From: Mammaliicoccus fleurettii
Lineage (GTDB): Bacteria; Bacillota; Bacilli; Staphylococcales; Staphylococcaceae
Length of the DNA stretch: 34,963 nucleotides
Assembly (NCBI RefSeq): GCF_003970575.1
Contig: NZ_RXWZ01000082.1
Span: 1 to 34,963 of the forward strand
Direction of reading: 5' to 3'
The notes beneath the pieces are model-generated. The model was not told the DNA's origin. It did no database searches and saw only the letters and a list, made by a program, of their open reading frames with translations. Position numbers and translations under genes: made by a program. This document shows positions 28,975 through 34,963 of the stretch, one piece after another; within the stretch, counting starts at the first letter, position 1; each line of letters starts with the position of its first letter.

Positions 28975-28991
28975 TTTGACCAAATTTGATT
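28975..28991 (-). promoter_or_regulatory. CtsR operator upstream of groESL
   Basis: On the minus strand, AATCAAA-TTT-GGTCAAA matches the CtsR heptad repeat RGTCAAANANRGTCAAA with one mismatch in the first heptad. It lies 16 bp before the CIRCE element. Joint CtsR/HrcA control of groESL is established in staphylococci. Confidence 0.75.
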
Positions 28992-29006
28992 ATTATAAAA
29001 ATGTAG

Positions 29007-29033
29007 TTAGCACTTAAGTATTAAGAGTGCTAA
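29007..29033 (+). promoter_or_regulatory. CIRCE element (HrcA operator)
   Basis: TTAGCACTT, 9 bp, GAGTGCTAA matches the CIRCE consensus TTAGCACTC-N9-GAGTGCTAA with one mismatch in the left arm. It is 30 bp before the groES start. Confidence 0.95.
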
Positions 29034-29062
29034 TATTAATAGCGCCAAGGAGGATTTTATAA

Positions 29063-29347
29063 ATGTTAAAACCATTGGGAGATAGAATTATTATCGAGAA
29101 AACAGAAACAGAACAAACTACAGCTAGCGGAATTGTATTAACAGATTCAGCTAAAGAACAGTCTAACGAAGGTAAAGTTGTAGCTGTTGGACCAGGTAAG
29201 CGTTTAGAAGATGGCACAAGACTTACTGTAGATGTTGCTGTAGGAGATCAAGTTGTTTATCAACAATATGCAGGAACAGAAGTTAAACGTGATAAAGAGA
29301 CATATATTATCCTTTCAGAAGAGGATATTTTAGCAGTTATAGAATAA
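29063..29347 (+). CDS. groES: Co-chaperonin GroES
   Basis: Ten-kilodalton heptameric lid of the GroEL chaperonin. It has 94 residues. It begins [17 protein letters not shown], followed by the mobile loop (about 17-32), and ends VIE, all standard. AAGGAGG precedes the ATG. It is transcribed with groEL, 42 bp downstream, from a promoter under CtsR and HrcA control. Confidence 0.98.
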   Translation: MLKPLGDRIIIEKTETEQTTASGIVLTDSAKEQSNEGKVVAVGPGKRLEDGTRLTVDVAVGDQVVYQQYAGTEVKRDKETYIILSEEDILAVIE

Positions 29348-29389
29348 TTAATTTAGATTTGTTGAAGATATATTATGGAGGTATTATAA

Positions 29390-31015
<1,626 letters not shown>

Positions 31016-31075
31016 AATAGCCATCAAACGTTGATTTGAAGGCATTTAGCAAATATTAATGACATAATTTTTATT

Positions 31076-31120
31076 GACGTTTCCCATTAGGTTACTAAAC
31101 CTTTGGGAAGCGTCTTTTTT
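31076..31120 (+). terminator. Terminator of groESL
   Basis: GACGTTTCCCATTAGGTT and AACCTTTGGGAAGCGTC form a long stem with a small internal mismatch, followed by TTTTTT. Confidence 0.9.
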
Positions 31121-31134
31121 GTATGATTTTGTCG

Positions 31135-31163
31135 TTGCTTTACTTGGAGAAATAGTGTAATAT
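31135..31163 (+). promoter_or_regulatory. Promoter of the hairpin RNA / truncated abi unit
   Basis: TTGCTT (31135-31140), exactly 17 bp, TAATAT (31158-31163). The start site would be near 31170, only 8 nt before a terminator-like hairpin. Confidence 0.6.
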
Positions 31164-31169
31164 ATATAC

Positions 31170-31213
31170 AAATGATCTAGCCATAACTCTACTCGGGTTA
31201 TGGCTATCTTTTT
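31170..31213 (+). ncRNA. Putative short hairpin RNA upstream of the AbiF-type remnant
   Basis: TAGCCATAAC (31178-31187) and GTTATGGCTA (31197-31206) form a perfect 10-bp stem with a 9-base loop TCTACTCGG, followed by TCTTTTT. With the promoter just upstream, this would yield an RNA of about 44 nt ending before the AGGAG of the abi ORF. From recent work as I recall it, AbiF proteins are controlled by a small RNA encoded directly upstream, in an RNA-protein toxin-antitoxin arrangement. The placement fits. It could instead be a plain transcription attenuator. Length and function are inferred. Confidence 0.5.
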
Positions 31214-31229
31214 AGGAGTTATGAATTAA

Positions 31230-31430
31230 ATGAAACCTTTTAAAACACATAATCAACAGTTGAAAATTTTACGAGATAGAGGATTAGAAGTCCCTAGCGA
31301 GAAGAAAAGGGATTTAGAAAATGAAAACTACTATAACATAATAAACGGATACAAGGACTTATTTTTATGTTTAGATAGTCAAGAAGTACCTGTAGTTCCA
31401 GAAAGATTTACTTTAACACTCACTAACTAG
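31230..31430 (+). pseudogene. Truncated Abi_2 (AbiD/AbiF) family abortive-infection gene, N-terminal 66 codons
   Basis: The ORF starts MKPFKTHNQQLKILRDRGLE and continues with ENENYYNIINGYKDLFL, the N-terminal signature of Abi_2/AbiF proteins, which normally run to roughly 300 residues. After about residue 60 (VVPERF) the similarity stops. The last residues TLTLTN come from a terminator hairpin, and a stop follows. The likeliest history is an internal deletion joining the 5' end to the gene's own terminator. The catalytic RxxxxH region expected later is missing, so it should not be a toxin. AGGAG lies 11 bases before the ATG. A small functional protein, such as an inhibitor, is possible but unsupported. 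Confidence 0.75.
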
Positions 31431-31443
31431 TGGGTGTTTTTTC
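31415..31443 (+). terminator. Terminator overlapping the end of the abi remnant
   Basis: AACACTCACTA (31415-31425) pairs with TAGTGGGTGTT (31428-31438), followed by TTTT. The stop codon lies inside the right arm. Confidence 0.8.
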
Positions 31444-31510
31444 TTTAAGAGCGTTATAATTGCAATAATAAATAAAATTGAAACTAGATTTTAAAAGGAG
31501 TTGTCCAATT

Positions 31511-32245
31511 ATGACAGAGGTTGTAGCAAAATTAGAAAATGCGACTAAGTACTACGATAAAGTAGCAGTTTTAAATAATATAAATATAGAACTCAATTCT
31601 GGTACGATATTAGGATTAATTGGTCCTAGTGGATCAGGGAAAACAACTACCATTAAATGTTTGATGGGTATGGAAAGTTTAGAATCAGGTCATGCTATAG
31701 TATTTAACAAAGATATACCAAATAGAAAAGTGCTTAACCGTATAGGTTATATGGGCCAAAGTGATGCATTATATGAAAATTTATCTGCTCGAGAAAATTT
31801 AGTATTCTTTGGCAATCTAATGGGTTTAAAAGGAGAAAAATTAGAACAAGAAATGGTAACAAATATGAAGTTAGTGAACTTGGAGCAAGATATGGATAAA
31901 ATTGTTTCTACTTTTTCTGGAGGTATGAAAAGAAGACTTTCTTTAGCTATTACACTCATTTCAAACCCAGACCTTATAATTTTAGATGAACCAACTGTAG
32001 GTATTGATCCTAGTTTAAGAAGGGATATTTGGAAGCAGTTGAACAGTTTAACTAATAAAGGTAAATCAGTGATTGTGACAACGCATGTTATGAGTGAAGC
32101 GGAAAGATGTGACTATATTGGTTTAATAATTGAAGGTAAACTTTTTGAAATAGGTACACCACAAGCATTGAAAGATAAATTTAATGTTAACACTATTGAA
32201 GAGGTGTTTTTACAAGCTGAAGAAGGTGATCATCATGAGGTTTAA
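31511..32245 (+). CDS. ABC transporter ATP-binding protein (ABC-2 export type)
   Basis: ATPase of a DrrA/CcmA-type exporter. It has 244 residues. Walker A is GPSGSGKTT (about 36-44), the Q-loop GYMGQSDALYENLSARENL, the signature FSGGMKRRLSLA, and Walker B LIILDEPTVGIDP. The frame opens at 31478, but the ATG at 31511 has AAAGGAG 10 bases upstream, and the family N-terminus (VAKLENATKYY) starts there. It overlaps the permease gene by 11 bp, so the two form one transporter. The cargo (lipid, antimicrobial or other) cannot be read. A TATAAT at 31455-31460 may be the promoter. Confidence 0.9.
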   Translation: MTEVVAKLENATKYYDKVAVLNNINIELNSGTILGLIGPSGSGKTTTIKCLMGMESLESGHAIVFNKDIPNRKVLNRIGYMGQSDALYENLSARENLVFFGNLMGLKGEKLEQEMVTNMKLVNLEQDMDKIVSTFSGGMKRRLSLAITLISNPDLIILDEPTVGIDPSLRRDIWKQLNSLTNKGKSVIVTTHVMSEAERCDYIGLIIEGKLFEIGTPQALKDKFNVNTIEEVFLQAEEGDHHEV

Positions 32246-33329
32246 AGCTATTTTTATAAGAGTTGTTAAAGAGCTCATTAGAGATAAAAGAACACTTGCA
32301 TTAATGCTATTTGCGCCAATATTAGTATTAACACTTATGTATTTCATATTTAATACAAATTCAGAAACTAATTTAACAATAGGTATAAATGAGAATGTTC
32401 CGAGTACAATTACAAAGGAAATACCAAAAGATAAAGTAGATATTAAAAGTTATGAGAATACACATTCGATTAGAAAAACGATAGAAAAATCAGAATTAGA
32501 TGCATATATAGAAAAAAGAGGTTCGGATTTGTATGTCACATATACAAATGAAGATCCAAGTAAGTCTAGTGCGACTAAGCAAATAATAAGTACCGTATTA
32601 CAAAAAAATAAAATGCAAGATGTGGTTAATGTTATTGAGAAACTGCCCAATAATCTGAAACAAAGTAACTCAAAAGCTTCTGAAGAATTGAAATTAGACA
32701 ATCATTATTTATATGGAGATTCAGATAGTACTTATTTTGATAAAATGTTTCCTATACTAATTGGATTCTTTGTATTCTTCTTTGTATTTTTAATATCTGG
32801 TATTGCTTTATTAAGAGAGAGAACAAATGGTACTTTAGAACGTTTGCTTGCAACATCAGTTAAAAGAAGTGAAATAGTATTTGGATACTTAGCAGGATAT
32901 GGCTTATTTGCTATTTTTCAAACAATCATTATCGTTTTTTATGCAATTTACTTATTGAAAATAGATTTAGCTGGGAGTATTTGGTTGGTAATATTAATTA
33001 ATATTTTAACTGCTCTTTCAGCTTTAGCAATGGGAATATTTGTTTCTACATTTGCAAATTCTGAATTCCAAATGATTCAATTTATTCCTATAGTAGTGAT
33101 ACCACAAGTATTCTTCTCTGGTATTATTCCGTTAGAAAATGTTGCAAGTTGGATTAGCGTAATTGGTTATTTATTCCCATTAAGATATGCCGGTGATGCT
33201 TTGACGAATATAATGATTAAAGGACAAGGATTTGAATACATTTGGTTTGATATGTGTATATTACTTGTATTTATAATAGGATTTACAATTTTGAATATAG
33301 TGGGATTGAAGAGATATAGAAAAGTATAA
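32235..33329 (+). CDS. ABC-2 type transporter permease
   Basis: Membrane partner of the preceding ATPase, 364 residues. One N-terminal helix (about 20-40, TLALMLFAPILVLTLMYFIF) is followed by a soluble extracytoplasmic domain of about 130 residues. Then come five more helices from about 185, with LLRERTNGTLERLLATSVKRSE as the cytoplasmic coupling region. This is the ABC2_membrane_3 layout. The ORF extends to 32184, but MRFKAIFIR at 32235, with GAAGGTGAT ahead of it, is the start. Function is probably drug or lipid efflux; it is not resolved further. Confidence 0.88.
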   Translation: MRFKAIFIRVVKELIRDKRTLALMLFAPILVLTLMYFIFNTNSETNLTIGINENVPSTITKEIPKDKVDIKSYENTHSIRKTIEKSELDAYIEKRGSDLYVTYTNEDPSKSSATKQIISTVLQKNKMQDVVNVIEKLPNNLKQSNSKASEELKLDNHYLYGDSDSTYFDKMFPILIGFFVFFFVFLISGIALLRERTNGTLERLLATSVKRSEIVFGYLAGYGLFAIFQTIIIVFYAIYLLKIDLAGSIWLVILINILTALSALAMGIFVSTFANSEFQMIQFIPIVVIPQVFFSGIIPLENVASWISVIGYLFPLRYAGDALTNIMIKGQGFEYIWFDMCILLVFIIGFTILNIVGLKRYRKV

Positions 33330-33370
33330 AAAAATGTCATATTTTTATTAGGAAAGTGAATAAAAGGCTT

Positions 33371-33698
33371 GAATTTATCAAGACAGGTCCAACATGATAA
33401 ATAGAGTGTCTGAATTTATCAAGACAGAGCAAACATGATAAATAGAGCGTTTGAATTAATCAAGACGTGGTCAACATGATAAATAGAGCGGCTGAATATT
33501 GCAAGACGAGACAAACATGATAAATAGAGCGGCTGAATATTGCAAGACGTGGCCAACATGATAAATAGAGCGGCTGAATTTATCAAGACGTGGCCGACAT
33601 GATAAATAGAAGAGCTGAATATTGCAAGACGTGGCCAACATGATAAATAGAGCGTTTGAATTTATCAAGACAGAGCAAACATGATAAAATAGACATAA
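33371..33698. repeat. Tandem array C, eight units of 41 bp
   Basis: Units start at 33371, 33412, 33453, 33494, 33535, 33576, 33617 and 33658, exactly 41 bp apart. The constant parts are AAGAC and ACATGATAAATAGA. In units 1, 2, 6 and 8, TTTATCA and TGATAAA form a 7-bp inverted repeat with a 14-bp spacer. Units 4, 5 and 7 carry ATATTGCA in place of the left arm. Short variable blocks (such as GTGGCC or AGAGCA) are shuffled among units. The array fills the gap between the exporter and the GNAT gene; no coding is seen in 33330-33720. Confidence 0.92.
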
Positions 33699-33720
33699 TT
33701 TGTAATAAAGGGGAATAGCT

Positions 33721-34284
33721 ATGATTAGAGCTGCTCAGAAGAAAGATGCTAAACAGTTAAGTGAGTTAATGTATATTATATGGAATGATATGGAACTGCC
33801 TTTAGTTGTTAATAATGACAAAGATACAGTGTTGAAAGTCATTGAACAAAGTATAGTTGAAGGAAATTACAGAAATAACTATAAACATATCCATGTATTC
33901 GAAGTTGATGATGAATTAGCAGGATTTATAAATTGTTATGCTGGCGATGATGAAGCACAACTTGAAAACAATTGGTTAGAGATAGATTTTAACGAATCAT
34001 TTAATTTAGAAAGTACACCTTTACCTGAACACGAAACAGACAATGGAGATTTCTATATAGAATCTGTTGCAGTATTTACGAAATATAGAGGAAAAGGGAT
34101 TGCATCTAAACTAATAGAATTCACTTTTAAAAATGCTAAAAAATTAGGATTTAAACAAGTTTCATTAAATTGTGATTTTGATAATAAAGGTGCATTGAAA
34201 TTGTATAATAAACTCGGCTTTGAACCTTTAACTGATAGAGTTCTAAGTGGACATGATTATAAATATATGGTGAAGAAAGTTTAA
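33721..34284 (+). CDS. GNAT family N-acetyltransferase
   Basis: Acetyl-CoA-dependent acetyltransferase of 187 residues, substrate unknown. The acetyl-CoA loop is YRGKGIASKLIEF (about 123-135). DNKGALKLYNKLGFEP is the usual motif B end. There is an acidic insert (about 80-110) between the first strands, seen in some YhbS/RimI-like members. AAGGGGA lies 7 bases before the ATG. The gene is alone, with the 41-bp array upstream and a strong terminator shared with ogt downstream. Confidence 0.85.
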   Translation: MIRAAQKKDAKQLSELMYIIWNDMELPLVVNNDKDTVLKVIEQSIVEGNYRNNYKHIHVFEVDDELAGFINCYAGDDEAQLENNWLEIDFNESFNLESTPLPEHETDNGDFYIESVAVFTKYRGKGIASKLIEFTFKNAKKLGFKQVSLNCDFDNKGALKLYNKLGFEPLTDRVLSGHDYKYMVKKV

Positions 34285-34287
34285 TAG

Positions 34288-34334
34288 AAAAAAACTAACA
34301 CTTGATTAGCGCTAATCAAGTGTTAGTTTTTTTT
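34288..34334. terminator. Perfect bidirectional terminator between the GNAT gene and ogt
   Basis: A 46-bp perfect palindrome is centred between 34310 and 34311. Its core AACTAACACTTGATTAGC meets its own reverse complement with no spacer, flanked by seven A and eight T. It serves both convergent genes and contains the ogt stop codon. Confidence 0.92.
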
Positions 34335-34829
34335 CTCTATTTCAAGTAGTAATTCCTTTCTTTCTATACCACTAGAATATCCTCCTAATGAACCATCTGC
34401 TGCGATCACTCTATGACAAGGGACTATAAGCGTAATGAAATTTTTGCCATTTGCATTTGCAACTGCACGAAAGGCAGTCGGCTTACCTATATTTTCTGCA
34501 AGTTGTTTATAAGAAATGGTTTCTCCATAAGGTATTTCACATAATGCAGTCCAAACTTTTTGTTGAAAAGGTGTGCCAAAATTAAACTTAATCGGCGTTG
34601 AAAATGAATCTAATTTACCATCGAAATAGCTATTTAATTCTTGTTCAAGATTATCTAATACTTTATTACTTTGTAAAAGTACATCAGACTTAAGTTGTTG
34701 TTTAACAATTTGTAATTCTTCTTCAAGAGAAGGCTTATTAATAAAATGCAACATTAATAAATGCGTTTCATCAGCAATTGCTAACATTTCACCGGCTTTG
34801 GTATGAATAAACTTTTGATATAAAGTCAT
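34323..34829 (-). CDS. ogt: Methylated-DNA--protein-cysteine methyltransferase
   Basis: Suicide DNA-repair protein moving the methyl group from O6-methylguanine to its own cysteine. It has 168 residues. The acceptor cysteine lies in IVPCHRVIAADGSLGGYSSG. The helix-turn-helix with SYKQLAENIGKPTAFRAVANANGKN precedes it, with the arginine finger in FRAVA. The frame is open to a GTG at 34838, but that codon overlaps the AGGAG site; the ATG at 34829 (MTLYQKF) is correctly spaced. The stop codon is within the shared terminator. Confidence 0.94.
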   Translation of the reverse strand: MTLYQKFIHTKAGEMLAIADETHLLMLHFINKPSLEEELQIVKQQLKSDVLLQSNKVLDNLEQELNSYFDGKLDSFSTPIKFNFGTPFQQKVWTALCEIPYGETISYKQLAENIGKPTAFRAVANANGKNFITLIVPCHRVIAADGSLGGYSSGIERKELLLEIEKKN

Positions 34830-34838
34830 AATTATCAC

Positions 34839-34963
34839 TCCTATTGAAATTTTAACATATTTAAACTGTATGTACTTATTTATCTTAAGTGGCTAATTAC
34901 TATGTAATATTGCTTATAATAAAGTATTCCCTTACAATAATGTTAATAAAGTTGAAAGGATGA
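34839..34963 (+). promoter_or_regulatory. Promoter region for a gene beyond the right edge
   Basis: TATAAT at 34915-34920 and a GAAAGGATGA sequence at the very end suggest a plus-strand gene starting at or just past the window edge. The -35 is not clear, and no coding sequence can be assessed. Confidence 0.35.

Noticed and set aside
33371-33698. CRISPR array
   Set aside because: Period is constant, but the whole 41-bp unit is repeated; there are no unique spacers and no cas genes. The minus-strand ORF at 33471-33668 is likewise a by-product.

Overview
The window reads as low-GC chromosomal DNA of a staphylococcus or close relative (Staphylococcaceae). The evidence is the ilvDBNC-leuABCD-ilvA order, the tsaE-tsaB-rimI-tsaD / ABC-F / rex block, and the scrB, sdrH-like, mroQ and groESL neighbours. 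Protein divergence from the S. aureus versions I remember suggests a coagulase-negative species, perhaps of the sciuri (Mammaliicoccus) group. The species call is only a guess.

Layout. Bases 1-31 are the 3' end of a 5S rRNA, followed by its terminator. Bases 91-728 hold two copies of a palindromic intergenic repeat. Bases 729-11713 (minus strand) are the complete branched-chain amino acid operon: leader peptide and attenuator, ilvD, ilvB, ilvN, ilvC, leuA, leuB, leuC, leuD, ilvA. Upstream of its promoter lie candidate CodY and CcpA sites. Bases 11958-15017 (plus strand) carry the t6A tRNA-modification genes tsaE, tsaB, rimI, tsaD and a VOC-family gene. Bases 15018-16457 are repeat-rich and hold a 47-aa SHOCT-like ORF and a dense cluster of DnaA boxes. 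Next come a minus-strand ABC-F ATPase and the divergent rex-tatA-tatC run with a Rex-type operator. These are followed by a YeeE/YedE thiosulfate transporter with a TusA protein, scrB, an SdrH-like surface protein, pepF (minus), a two-domain PPK2 kinase, mroQ (minus), groES-groEL with CtsR and HrcA sites, a truncated AbiF-type gene with a hairpin RNA in front, a two-gene ABC exporter, an 8 x 41-bp tandem array, a GNAT acetyltransferase and ogt (minus).

Most of the window is core metabolism and housekeeping. The points of most interest are: (1) a DnaA-box cluster in the tsaD/ABC-F interval, where Bacillus subtilis also has one as I recall; (2) the absence of the agr quorum-sensing locus between scrB and sdrH/mroQ, where staphylococci usually carry it; (3) a promoter-hairpin-truncated abiF unit that looks like the remnant of an RNA-controlled abortive-infection module; (4) related repeat blocks in inverted orientation flanking about 14 kb; and (5) three unrelated tandem arrays that share a 40-41 bp period, each unit built around an inverted repeat.
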